Shown: positions 8,500-17,568, counted from the first letter of the stretch. The stretch: 64,000 nucleotides of DNA from Mesorhizobium australicum (GCF_900177325.1 NZ_FXBL01000004.1:2418001-2482000); one strand, 5' to 3'. Notes: generated by a model not told the origin, from the sequence alone. A program made the numbers and translations.

Positions 8500-8900
8500 G
8501 GCGAAAGCAGCCTTCGTGCGACCGCAAGCACGGACGGGATGACCGGCAGGCCAGCCATGTCGGCCAGCGTGAACCAGCCGGCGGTCTCCGCGTCGTCGCC
8601 GGCAACCGGTTCGCCGCCCACATGGACGCCCCGGAACACGTTGAGCACGAACGCGGAGCCTTCGCCCTCGCGCTCGATCAACAGGGTCTCGACCGGCTCG
8701 ACCGCGTCCGCCGAAAGCCCTGTCTCTTCGAACAGCTCGCGTCGCACCGCCGTCTCCAGGCTCTCGCCGTCCTCCACGCGCCCGCCCGGAAATGCATAAA
8801 GCCCCTTCGCCGGCGCCCGTCCGCGCCTCACCAGCAGAACGCGGTCGCGGTCGACCAGCGCGATCGAGACGGCGGGGAGGGGAGCGTGGGGCGCAATCAT
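8496..8900 (-). CDS. Nudix hydrolase
   Basis: 134 residues, a single Nudix domain. The Nudix box GX5EX7REUXEEXGU is complete, with GRVEDGE followed by REL and FEETGL (about residues 39-62). The enzyme would hydrolyse a nucleoside diphosphate linked to another group, needing Mg. The N-terminal VSIALVDRDRVLLVRRG strand pair is typical of ADP-ribose or NADH pyrophosphatase-like members, but the substrate cannot be told from sequence. The stop overlaps the start of the TIGR02301-type gene by ATGA. Confidence 0.88.
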   Translation of the reverse strand: MIAPHAPLPAVSIALVDRDRVLLVRRGRAPAKGLYAFPGGRVEDGESLETAVRRELFEETGLSADAVEPVETLLIEREGEGSAFVLNVFRGVHVGGEPVAGDDAETAGWFTLADMAGLPVIPSVLAVARRLLSP

Positions 8901-8983
8901 GGCGCGAACCTAGGCGCGTCGGGACGGATGGGCAATGCGCCCGGTCCTTGACGGAGCGCGCCGCCATCGTCACATCTCACCCC

Positions 8984-9742
8984 ATGTGCGGACGTTTCAC
9001 ATTGACCGCGACGCCCGCGGAACTCGAGGCGCTGACGGCGCTCCTCGATCTCGAGGATTTCCCGTCCCGCTACAACATCGCGCCGACCCAGCCGATCCTG
9101 ATGGTCATCGCCGGCCCGCGCAACGAGCCCGGCTCCAACCTGCCGGACCGCCGCGCGCTCCTGGTGCGCTGGGGCCTGATCCCGGGCTGGGCGAAAGATC
9201 CGAAGGACATGCCGCTCTTGATCAACGCCCGGTCCGAGACCGCGGCCGAGAAGGCCTCCTTCCGTGCCGCCATGCGCCATCGCCGCACGCTGGTGCCGGC
9301 CACAGGCTTCTATGAGTGGAAGCGCGACGGCTCGAAGAAGAGCCAGCCTTATTTCATCCGCCCGCGCGGCGGCGGCATCGTGATGTTCGGTGGCCTGATG
9401 GAGACATGGTCGGAACCCGGCGGTTCGGAGATCGACACCGGTGCGATCCTGACCACCTCGGCCAACGGGGCGATTGCCGCGATCCACGACCGCATGCCGG
9501 TCGTCATCCGTCCGGAGGATTTTGCGCGCTGGCTCGACTGCCGTTTCAGTGAGCCGCGCGACGTGGCCGACCTGATCAGGCCTGTCTCGCCCGACTATTT
9601 CGAGGCGATCCCGATCTCGGACAAGGTCAACAAGGTCGCCAATACAGGCCCGGACATCCAGGCGCCGGCGACGGTCGGCGCGGAGCCTACGCCCGTAACA
9701 AAAGCTCCGCCGAAGGACGACCGTCAGATCGAACTGTTCTGA
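8984..9742 (+). CDS. yedK: SRAP-domain protein (YedK/HMCES), abasic-site crosslinking
   Basis: 252 residues beginning M-C-G-R-F. Cys2 is the catalytic residue that, after Met removal, forms a thiazolidine crosslink with an abasic site in single-stranded DNA, protecting it. Other family residues are visible: Asn in INARSET, Glu in GFYEWK and His in AIHDRMP. The start at 8984 is fixed by the need for Cys at position 2; longer readings upstream are spurious. The C-terminal 30 residues after ANTGPDIQAP are a variable tail. It stands alone. Confidence 0.93.
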   Translation: MCGRFTLTATPAELEALTALLDLEDFPSRYNIAPTQPILMVIAGPRNEPGSNLPDRRALLVRWGLIPGWAKDPKDMPLLINARSETAAEKASFRAAMRHRRTLVPATGFYEWKRDGSKKSQPYFIRPRGGGIVMFGGLMETWSEPGGSEIDTGAILTTSANGAIAAIHDRMPVVIRPEDFARWLDCRFSEPRDVADLIRPVSPDYFEAIPISDKVNKVANTGPDIQAPATVGAEPTPVTKAPPKDDRQIELF

Positions 9743-9748
9743 GGCGCG

Positions 9749-9907
9749 TCAGCTGGCGCGCTTCAGAGCGAACTGGCTCTTCACGCTCTTCTTGCGGGAG
9801 CACAGCAGCGCGGCCATGATCGCAGCCGGACCGATGGCGCGGTAGTGGCTGACGAGCGCCGCATATTGCTGCCGGGCGCGTTCGGTTTCGCTGATCGTAC
9901 GGGTCAT
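9749..9907 (-). CDS. small hypothetical protein, 52 residues
   Basis: A short frame starting MTRTISETERARQ and ending QFALKRAS. It has an ATG at 9907 preceded by a purine-rich AGAGGGAAGAAG ribosome-binding stretch, a charged N-terminal half, a short hydrophobic centre (IGPAAIMAALLCS) and a basic tail. The clear ribosome site and good codon choice argue that it is real, but no family is recognised. It is convergent with the SRAP gene, with only 6 bases between the stops. Confidence 0.5.
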   Translation of the reverse strand: MTRTISETERARQQYAALVSHYRAIGPAAIMAALLCSRKKSVKSQFALKRAS

Positions 9908-10153
9908 CTTCTTCCCTCTGGTCCCGTTGTTTCGACGTGCAGGCAGCCGGATGACGTTCGAATGGGACCGAATTCTGTTCCGGAATGGGCATTTCCCGGA
10001 TGGCCGCCTTTTACCGATTCATGGTTGATCGTTTGTCAACGCAGTGATGTCGAAACGACACACCTCATACAGGTGCAATCGCCTCGCCGGTCGCTCCTGT
10101 CTGGCTGCGCTCTGTATCGGGACCGTGTCGCGCGGGCTCGACATCGTCTCCTC

Positions 10154-10183
10154 TTGACGCAACGCCCGCCCGCGCCGCATAAA
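10154..10183 (+). promoter_or_regulatory. possible sigma-70 promoter for cysS
   Basis: TTGACG at 10154-10159 followed, 18 bases on, by CATAAA at 10178-10183. The -35 is close to consensus and the -10 is fair. Transcription would begin at about the ATG of the leader ORF at 10191. Identified by eye. Confidence 0.4.
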
Positions 10184-10190
10184 GCGCGCG

Positions 10191-10235
10191 ATGAAAACGA
10201 TCTTCGCCATTTGCGGGATTTGCATTATCGGCTAG
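10191..10235 (+). CDS. possible cysteine-containing leader peptide upstream of cysS
   Basis: A 14-codon ORF, MKTIFAICGICIIG, with two TGC cysteine codons at positions 8 and 11, ending 97 bases before the cysS start. No ribosome site is visible, but the suggested promoter would give a near-leaderless transcript. Inverted sequences starting inside it could form alternative stem-loops, as in ribosome-mediated attenuation. Very short frames arise by chance, so confidence is low. Confidence 0.28.
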   Translation: MKTIFAICGICIIG

Positions 10236-10332
10236 CGCTTTCGCTGGTCCGGTCGTTTTCGCCTTCTCTCAAAAGACAGCAAACGCCCCGGCCAGCAGGC
10301 CCGCGCATTCGCGCGCATGATTGGGTGGACGG

Positions 10333-11832
<1,500 letters not shown>

Positions 11833-11846
11833 GGGCGAGCGAAAGC

Positions 11847-12002
11847 ACCCCCCTCTGGCCTGCCGGCCATCTCCCCCTCAAGGAGAGAGATCGGCTGTCG
11901 CGCAGCGTTTCGCAAATCGCCAGCGTTGCAGGAGAAGCCTCGGCGCTGAAGCTGCCAATCTCCCCCCTTGAGGGGGAGATGGCCGGCAGGCCAGAGGGGG
12001 GT
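11847..12002. repeat. 156-bp palindromic repeat element with about 44-bp inverted ends
   Basis: The ends are an almost perfect inverted repeat: ACCCCCCTCTGGCCTGCCGG at 11847-11866 and its reverse complement ending at 12002, extended inward through CCATCTCCCCCTCAAGG. The centre is a further 60-70 bases including GGCTGTCGCGCAGCG. No ORF spans it. Such GC-rich palindromes with CTGGCCTGCCGGC arms are scattered as intergenic repeats in rhizobial genomes and often behave like non-autonomous elements or transcript-processing sites. Placement between cysS and DUF559 fits insertion. Confidence 0.85.
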
Positions 12003-12040
12003 GTGTCGCGCAGTCGTGCGAGCGATCAGGGATCGCGTCG

Positions 12041-12463
12041 ATGACACATATCCCCGTACCCCACCCCAACCGCCAATTCGCCAGGAAGATGCGCCGTGAC
12101 ATGACGCCGGCGGAACTGAAACTCTGGAATGAAATCCGCGCACATCGGCTGATGGGTTTGTCCTTCAAGCGCCCGATGCCTATTGCCGGCAAGATTGCCG
12201 ATTTCGCATGTCCGGCGAAACGACTGATCATCGAAATCGACGGCGCCCAGCATGCCGAAGCTGGGCATGTTCAGGCTGACCGCAGAAGCGACACACGTCT
12301 TGGCTTGCTCGGCTGGACCGTCCTCCGCTTCTGGAACGACGACGTGCTGCGCGACATCGACGGTGTGTGCCAGCACATTGTCACCGCGGCCGGCCTCGCC
12401 GCGGAGGACGCCGCGCGCTACGCTCGCTCGTCCGCAGCCACCCCGGAGGAGCATCGCCCATGA
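12041..12463 (+). CDS. DUF559 endonuclease-like protein
   Basis: 140 residues. The core resembles the very-short-patch-repair/PD-(D/E)XK nuclease fold: RKMRRDMTPAELKLW (16-29), an Asp at 54 (IADFACP) and E65-I-D67 with G-A-Q-H at 68-71 as candidate metal ligands, then RFWNDDVL. DUF559 proteins are frequent, patchily distributed genes of unknown role, often beside repeats. ATG at 12041 after AGGGA. The stop overlaps the ATG of the VOC gene (ATGA). The protein could be a nicking nuclease, but activity is not shown. Confidence 0.85.
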   Translation: MTHIPVPHPNRQFARKMRRDMTPAELKLWNEIRAHRLMGLSFKRPMPIAGKIADFACPAKRLIIEIDGAQHAEAGHVQADRRSDTRLGLLGWTVLRFWNDDVLRDIDGVCQHIVTAAGLAAEDAARYARSSAATPEEHRP

Positions 12464-12843
12464 TCGACCACACCGGCATTCCCGTCTCCAATCCCGACAA
12501 GGCAAAAACCTTCTACGACGCGGCGATGGGCGCCATCGGCGCGAAGCTTTTGATGACCGTGCCGAAGGAGTTCACCGGCGGCAAATGGGTCGCCGGCTAC
12601 GGCCGCGCGAAGCCTGATTTCTGGCTGACCGAGTCCGATGCGATCGGCCCCGGCCGCCACTACGCCTTCACGGCGTCCTCCCGCGCCGAGGTCGACGCCT
12701 TCTACGCGGCGGCGATGAGAGCCGGCGGCCGCGACAACGGCGCGCCGGGCATCCGCGCCCACTATCATCCCGACTATTACGGCGCCTTTGTTCTCGATCC
12801 CGACGGCAACAATGTCGAAGCCGTCTGCCACAGGCCGGAGTGA
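12460..12843 (+). CDS. VOC (glyoxalase/dioxygenase superfamily) protein
   Basis: 127 residues, one VOC domain made of two beta-alpha-beta modules. IDHTGIPVSNPDKAKTFYDA opens the first and YYGAFVLDPDGNNVEAVCH closes the second. Candidate metal ligands are His4, the His in GRHYAFT and Glu in NNVEAV. Members include glyoxalases, dioxygenases and resistance proteins; the substrate is not predictable. Its ATG overlaps the DUF559 stop and the GFA genes follow at once, making a four-gene unit. Confidence 0.85.
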   Translation: MIDHTGIPVSNPDKAKTFYDAAMGAIGAKLLMTVPKEFTGGKWVAGYGRAKPDFWLTESDAIGPGRHYAFTASSRAEVDAFYAAAMRAGGRDNGAPGIRAHYHPDYYGAFVLDPDGNNVEAVCHRPE

Positions 12844-12846
12844 GCC

Positions 12847-13338
12847 ATGAGCCTCGACAACCGTCCCGTCTACTCCGGCGGCTGCCAGTGCGGCGCGGTG
12901 CGCTTTCGCGTCGAGGGCGCGCTCGGCGATGCGTCCGTCTGCCATTGCCGCATGTGCCAGAAGGCGTCGGGCAATTTCTACCTGCCGCTGGTCTCGGTGC
13001 GGCATGCGAAGCTCGAATGGACTCGCGGCGAGCGCAAGCGCTTCCAGTCCTCAAACTATGCCTGGCGCGGCTTCTGCGGCGACTGCGGCACGCCGCTGAC
13101 CTATGAGGCGCCGGACGGGGTGGCGCTTGCGATCGCCGCGTTCGACGACCCGTCGACCATTCGCCCCATCATCCAATGGGGCGTCGAGGCCAAGCTGCCC
13201 TATGTCGACGAGGTGCCTGATCTGCCCGAGGAGGAGACGATGGCGGACATCGCCGACGCGCCCTTTCTCGCCGATCTCGTCTCCTACCAGCATCCGGACT
13301 ACGATACGGACCAATGGCCAGCGGAGGACAAGCCATGA
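12847..13338 (+). CDS. GFA-family zinc protein, copy 1
   Basis: 163 residues. The zinc-binding pattern of the glutathione-dependent formaldehyde-activating/CENP-V family is complete: C-x-C-G-A-V-R-F (about 14-21), C-H-C-R-M-C-Q-K (36-43) and C-G-D-C-G-T-P (near 78-84). Most small members have no proven reaction and may be carbon-sulfur lyases or glutathione-dependent enzymes. The stop overlaps the ATG of a second, closely similar gene. Confidence 0.88.
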   Translation: MSLDNRPVYSGGCQCGAVRFRVEGALGDASVCHCRMCQKASGNFYLPLVSVRHAKLEWTRGERKRFQSSNYAWRGFCGDCGTPLTYEAPDGVALAIAAFDDPSTIRPIIQWGVEAKLPYVDEVPDLPEEETMADIADAPFLADLVSYQHPDYDTDQWPAEDKP

Positions 13339-13814
13339 CGGAGACCATCAGGACGGGCGGCTGCCAGTGCGGCGCGGTCCGCTTCCGCATCCACGGCGCG
13401 CTCGGCCGCCCCTCGATCTGCCATTGCCGCATGTGCCAGAAGGCGTTCGGCTCCTTCTTCGGCCCGCTGGTGACGGTGCCGAACGACGGCGTCGAATGGA
13501 CCCGCAACGAGCCGGCCTATTTCCAGTCGTCGGTCAACATCTCGCGCGGCTTCTGCCAGCGTTGCGGCACGCCGCTCACCTATCGCCACCCGGAAGGCCT
13601 GGAGATCGCCATCGGTGCCTTCGACGACCGCTCCGACCTGAAGCCGCTGATCCAGGTCCACACCGGCTCGGCCCTTCCCTGGGTGACGGAGATATTCGAC
13701 GCGCCGAAGCGCTCGGCCGACGGCGACTCCGCCAACCGCGAGGAAGGAATGATCTCCTTCCAGCACCCCGACCACGACACCGACAACTGGCCGGTCGAAG
13801 GACTTCGCCTGTGA
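13335..13814 (+). CDS. GFA-family zinc protein, copy 2
   Basis: 159 residues, plainly a tandem paralogue of the preceding gene: GGCQCGAVRFR, CHCRMCQKA, RGFC and CGTPLTY are shared, and both end in a QHPDYDTD/QHPDHDTDNWP segment. All zinc cysteines are kept in both copies. The ATG overlaps the stop of copy 1. Keeping both suggests a heteromer or slightly different substrates. Function as for copy 1 is inferred from family only. Confidence 0.88.
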   Translation: MTETIRTGGCQCGAVRFRIHGALGRPSICHCRMCQKAFGSFFGPLVTVPNDGVEWTRNEPAYFQSSVNISRGFCQRCGTPLTYRHPEGLEIAIGAFDDRSDLKPLIQVHTGSALPWVTEIFDAPKRSADGDSANREEGMISFQHPDHDTDNWPVEGLRL

Positions 13815-13881
13815 TTGATCAGCCCTTCGACGCGGTGTTGGTGGGGCGCCGTAGAGCGCGGACCTCCCGGAGTTCCGCATT

Positions 13882-15498
13882 ATGACCCGCGAACGCCTCT
13901 ACCTCTTCGACACCACCCTTCGCGATGGCCAGCAGACGCCGGGCATCGACTTCTCCGTCGAGGACAAGGTCGCGATCGCTAGGATGCTGGACGAGTTCGG
14001 CATGGCCTATGTCGAGGGCGGCTATCCGGGGGCGAACCCGACCGACACTGCCTTCTTCGAGAAAAAGCGCACGCACCGCGCAACCTTCGTCGCCTTCGGC
14101 ATGACCAAGCGCGCCGGCGTCTCGGCCTCCAACGATCCGGGGCTGGCGGCCCTCTTGCAGGCGAAGTCCGATGCGATCTGCTTCGTCGCCAAGAGCTGGG
14201 ACTATCACGTCCGCGTCGCGCTCGGCTGCACCAACGAGGAGAATCTCGAATCGATCGCGGACTCGGTCAAGGCCGCGGTCTCCGCCGGTCGCGAGGCGAT
14301 GGTCGACTGCGAGCATTTCTTCGACGGCTTCAAGGCGAACCCGGACTATGCGCTCGCCTGCGCGAAGACCGCCTTCGAGGCCGGCGCCCGCTGGGTGGTG
14401 CTGTGCGACACCAATGGCGGCACGCAGCCGTCGGAGGTGCGCGAGATCGTTAGCAAGGTCATCGCGGCCGGCATCCCGGGCCGCAACCTCGGCATCCACG
14501 CGCACGACGACACGGGCCAGGCAGTGGCGAATTCGCTGGCCGCCGTCGAGGCCGGCGCGCGTCAGATCCAGGGCACGCTGAACGGCATCGGCGAGCGCTG
14601 CGGCAACGCCAATCTCGTCACCCTGATCCCGACGCTGATGCTCAAGCCCGCTTATGCGCAGCGCTTCGACACCGGCATCCCGGCCGCGTCCCTTGCCGGC
14701 ATCTCGCGCCTGTCGCGCAATTTCGACGAGTTGCTCAACCGCGCGCCCGAGCCGCAGGCCCCCTATGTCGGCTCCTCTGCCTTCGCCACCAAGGCCGGCA
14801 TCCACGCCTCGGCGCTGGTGAAGGAGCCGGCGACCTACGAACACGTGCCGCCCGAATCCGTCGGCAACCGCCGCCGCGTCATGGTGTCGGACCAGGGCGG
14901 CAAGTCGAACTTCATCGCTGAGCTCAAGCGCCGCGGCATAGAGGTGGGCAAATCCGACCGCCGTCTCGACACGCTGATTTCGCTGGTCAAGGAGCGCGAG
15001 GCGATGGGCTATGCCTATGAGGGCGCCGATGCCTCGTTCGAGCTGCTCGCGCGCCGAACGCTCGGCTCCGTGCCGGAGTTCTTCCGCGTCGAGAGCTTCC
15101 GCTGCATGGTCGAGCGCCGCTACGACGCCAAGGGCAGCATCAAGACCGTCTCGGAAGCCATTGTGAAGATTCAGATCGACGGCGAGGAGCGTATGTCGGT
15201 GGCGGAGGGCCACGGCCCGGTCAACGCGCTCGACATCGCGCTGCGCAAGGATCTCGGCCGCTTCCAGAACGAGATCGCCGACATGACGCTGGTCGACTTC
15301 AAGGTGCGTATCCTCAATGGCGGCACCGAGGCCATCACCCGCGTCCTGATCGAAAGCCACGATTCCACCGGCGCCCGCTGGTGGACGGTCGGCGTCTCCG
15401 ACAACATCATCGACGCTTCGTTCCAGGCGCTGATGGATTCGATCGTCTACAAGCTGATGAAGAACCGCGAGATGGCGGGGCTGGTGGCGGCGGAGTGA
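13882..15498 (+). CDS. cimA: citramalate synthase
   Basis: 538 residues, of the TIGR00977-type citramalate synthase group in the isopropylmalate/homocitrate synthase family. It would condense pyruvate and acetyl-CoA to citramalate, giving a threonine-independent route to 2-oxobutyrate and isoleucine. The barrel begins FDTTLRDGQQTPG and has the metal-site HAHDDTGQAVANS; the C-terminal 150 or so residues form the LeuA-type dimer/allosteric domain, so isoleucine feedback is plausible. Homocitrate or 2-isopropylmalate synthase are less likely given length and the N-terminal motif. Confidence 0.88.
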   Translation: MTRERLYLFDTTLRDGQQTPGIDFSVEDKVAIARMLDEFGMAYVEGGYPGANPTDTAFFEKKRTHRATFVAFGMTKRAGVSASNDPGLAALLQAKSDAICFVAKSWDYHVRVALGCTNEENLESIADSVKAAVSAGREAMVDCEHFFDGFKANPDYALACAKTAFEAGARWVVLCDTNGGTQPSEVREIVSKVIAAGIPGRNLGIHAHDDTGQAVANSLAAVEAGARQIQGTLNGIGERCGNANLVTLIPTLMLKPAYAQRFDTGIPAASLAGISRLSRNFDELLNRAPEPQAPYVGSSAFATKAGIHASALVKEPATYEHVPPESVGNRRRVMVSDQGGKSNFIAELKRRGIEVGKSDRRLDTLISLVKEREAMGYAYEGADASFELLARRTLGSVPEFFRVESFRCMVERRYDAKGSIKTVSEAIVKIQIDGEERMSVAEGHGPVNALDIALRKDLGRFQNEIADMTLVDFKVRILNGGTEAITRVLIESHDSTGARWWTVGVSDNIIDASFQALMDSIVYKLMKNREMAGLVAAE

Positions 15499-15523
15499 GA
15501 GAAAGCGGTTCGCCGCAGGCGAA

Positions 15524-15548
15524 TTCGTCATGCCGGTGGCATGACGAA
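15524..15548. terminator. perfect 11-bp hairpin after cimA
   Basis: TTCGTCATGCC at 15524-15534 and GGCATGACGAA at 15538-15548 pair perfectly around a 3-base loop, 26 bases after the cimA stop. No T run follows, so it is a stem-loop terminator candidate or a repeat remnant. The rest of the 15499-15764 gap holds further GC-rich hairpins but no gene. Confidence 0.5.
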
Positions 15549-15764
15549 AGGTTTCGAGCGGGCGGGAGCTGCGAAGCAGCGGGACCCGCCCATGGAGCCG
15601 GGGTAGCCGGCAAACCGATCCAGTGGATCGATTCGAGCGACGGACGCCCGGAGCCATAGCGAACGGCGGGCTGGTTCGCCGCAGACGACGGATCGCTTCA
15701 ACTATCGAACATGAGGAGGTCGGCAGGGAAAACGGGCGTTCGACCTCTTGCTTCCATACCATCA

Positions 15765-15778
15765 CGGGTATATACCCG
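15765..15778. promoter_or_regulatory. palindromic operator before the MarR gene
   Basis: CGGGTATATACCCG is a perfect 14-bp palindrome ending 4 bases before the MarR ATG. The core GGTATATACC recurs ahead of the downstream MFS gene, which makes it a strong candidate for the MarR protein's own binding site and hence autorepression. Confidence 0.65.
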
Positions 15779-15782
15779 CGTT

Positions 15783-16184
15783 ATGTCCATCGACCCCTGC
15801 CACTGCATGGTCCTGCGCAAGGCGGCGCGGCGTGTTTCGGCGCGCTACGATGAGGCGCTGGCGCCGCTGGGCGTCAACATCGCGCAGTTCAGCCTGTTGC
15901 GGCACATCCGGCGGATGGCGCCGGTGTCGCTGACGGATCTTGCGGCCCGGGTCGAGCTCGATCGCTCGACGGTCGGGCGCAACGCCAAGGTGCTCGAGCG
16001 GATGGGGCTTGTCGCGAGCTCGGCCGGCGAGGACCAGCGTGAAGCCGTGCTCTCGGTGACCGAGGCCGGCAGGACGGTGCTGCGCGACGGCGCGCCGTTG
16101 TGGGATGGCGTGCAGGACGACATCGAGGCGCGGTTGGGGGAGGGGAAGCTCGAACAGCTGCACCACCTGCTTGCCGCCCTCTGA
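15783..16184 (+). CDS. MarR-family transcriptional regulator
   Basis: 133 residues. A winged helix-turn-helix of the MarR type: APLGVNIAQFSLLRHI, SLTDLAARVELDRSTVGRNAKVLERMGLV as the DNA-reading helices, and the EDQREAVLSVTEAG wing. The start at 15783 is chosen because the family domain begins there; no good ribosome site precedes it since the operator occupies that space. It is followed by an MFS transporter gene carrying the same palindrome upstream, the usual layout of an efflux system opened by a ligand. Cys6 and Cys8 (DPCHCM) near the N-terminus might sense thiol oxidation. Confidence 0.88.
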   Translation: MSIDPCHCMVLRKAARRVSARYDEALAPLGVNIAQFSLLRHIRRMAPVSLTDLAARVELDRSTVGRNAKVLERMGLVASSAGEDQREAVLSVTEAGRTVLRDGAPLWDGVQDDIEARLGEGKLEQLHHLLAAL

Positions 16185-16218
16185 CCGAAGCGCCAGGTGC
16201 GCCCGACAGAGAGTTTTA

Positions 16219-16232
16219 TAGGTATATACCCG
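16219..16232. promoter_or_regulatory. palindromic operator before the MFS gene
   Basis: GGTATATACC at 16221-16230 is a perfect palindrome inside TAGGTATATACCCG, matching 12 of 14 bases of the site before the MarR gene. It lies about 40 bases upstream of the MFS start, where repressor binding would block transcription. Confidence 0.62.
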
Positions 16233-16272
16233 CAAATCCGCCGATCCGGCGAACGGAAAGGAACCACTCGAC

Positions 16273-17568
16273 ATGTTCTCCGCAAGCCTGGCCCGCTGGA
16301 TGGCCGCGCGCAACCTGCACTATGGCTGGGTTGTTGCCGCGACCACCTTTCTCACCATGCTGGCGACCGCCGGCGCAATGGGCTCGGCGGGCGTGATGAT
16401 CCAGCCGCTGCACCAGGAATTCGGCTGGGACATTGCCGACATCTCCTCGGCGATGGCGGTGCGCCTGGTGCTGTTCGGCCTGTTCGGTCCCTTCGCGGCC
16501 GCCTTCATGAACCATTTCGGCGTCCGGCAGGTCGTCGCGACCGCGCTCGCGCTGATCGTCTTCGGCATCGTCGCCTCCTTCTTCATGACCGAGGTCTGGC
16601 AATTGCTCCTGCTCTGGGGCGTCGTGCTGGGCATCGGTACGGGCATGACCGCGCTGGTGCTCGGCGCCACGGTCGCCGCGCGCTGGTTCACGCAGCGCCG
16701 CGGCCTCGTCGTCGGCCTGATGACCGCCAGCAACGCCACCGGCCAGCTCGTCTTCCTGCCGCTGCTCGCAGCCCTGACCGAAGCCTATGGCTGGCGCACG
16801 GCGCTCAGCTTCACTGTGGCGGTCATTGCGCTCGCCATGGTGCTGGTCCTCGCCCTCATGCGCGACCACCCGGCCGATGTCGGCCTGCCGGCCTATGGCG
16901 ATACCGTGGTGTCGGCTCCGCCGCGGCGGGACCACAGCCTGCTCGCCACGCTCGCCTCGCCGCTTCTGGTCCTGCGCGAGGCGACAGCAAGTCCGGTGTT
17001 CTGGGTCCTGTTCGGCACCTTCTTCGTCTGCGGCCTGTCGACCAACGGCCTGATCCAGACCCACTGGATCTCGATCTGCGGCGACTTCGGCATGGCGGCG
17101 GTCACGGCCGCCGGCACGCTGGCCGTCATCGGCATTTTCGACTTCGTCGGCACCATCTTCGCCGGCTGGCTCTCCGACCGCTACGACAACCGCTTCCTGC
17201 TGTTCTGGTTCTACGGCCTGCGCGGCCTGTCGCTCATCTACCTCTCCATGTCGGGCTTCGGCGCGCTCGAACTGTCGATCTTCGCCGTATTCTACGGGCT
17301 GGACTGGGTCGCGACCGTGCCGCCGACAGTCAAGCTGGCGGCGGAGAATTTCGGCCGCGAAAAGGCCGGACTCGTCTTCGGCTGGGTCTTCGCCGGCCAC
17401 CAGCTCGGCGCCGCGACGGCGGCCTTCGGCGCCGGCTATCTCCGCAGCGACTTCGACACCTACATGCCCGCGCTCCAGATCGCCGGCCTCATGTGCCTGC
17501 TGGCCTCCGTCTCGGTCCTGCTGCTGAGACGTCCGGGAACCGCTGCGCCCGTCCCGCAGGCAGGATGA
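16273..17568 (+). CDS. MFS transporter
   Basis: 431 residues with about 12 hydrophobic segments in two halves. The loop between helices 2 and 3 has the AAFMNHFGVRQV variant and that between helices 8 and 9 reads GWLSDRYDNRF, the usual MFS signature. The N-terminal segment LHYGWVVAATTFLTML resembles the oxalate/monocarboxylate-like MFS group. The cargo is unknown; control by the adjacent MarR protein suggests export of, or response to, a small aromatic or toxic compound. ATG at 16273 with AAAGGAA upstream. Confidence 0.88.
   Translation: MFSASLARWMAARNLHYGWVVAATTFLTMLATAGAMGSAGVMIQPLHQEFGWDIADISSAMAVRLVLFGLFGPFAAAFMNHFGVRQVVATALALIVFGIVASFFMTEVWQLLLLWGVVLGIGTGMTALVLGATVAARWFTQRRGLVVGLMTASNATGQLVFLPLLAALTEAYGWRTALSFTVAVIALAMVLVLALMRDHPADVGLPAYGDTVVSAPPRRDHSLLATLASPLLVLREATASPVFWVLFGTFFVCGLSTNGLIQTHWISICGDFGMAAVTAAGTLAVIGIFDFVGTIFAGWLSDRYDNRFLLFWFYGLRGLSLIYLSMSGFGALELSIFAVFYGLDWVATVPPTVKLAAENFGREKAGLVFGWVFAGHQLGAATAAFGAGYLRSDFDTYMPALQIAGLMCLLASVSVLLLRRPGTAAPVPQAG

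Larger units (their letters stand above)
9908..10332. other. 425-base gap upstream of cysS
   Basis: No convincing full-length gene. The left part should carry the promoter of the minus-strand 52-residue ORF. The right part holds a possible sigma-70 promoter (10154-10183), a 14-codon leader ORF (10191-10235) and an inverted pair GAAAACGA/TCGTTTTC (10193-10200 and 10253-10260) before the cysS ribosome site. A 68-codon minus-strand frame at 10019-10225 has no ribosome site or family resemblance and is not called. Confidence 0.6.

Noticed and set aside
8792..8983. N-terminal extension of the SRAP gene
   Set aside because: The catalytic Cys must be residue 2 after initiation, fixing the start at 8984; the upstream reading is Arg-rich noise within the Nudix region.
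10019..10225. 68-codon minus-strand ORF upstream of cysS
   Set aside because: No ribosome site, no family resemblance, and it overlaps the likely cysS promoter and leader.
13819..15765. 648-codon minus-strand frame opposite citramalate synthase
   Set aside because: Shadow of cimA; composition and lack of motifs do not support a protein.
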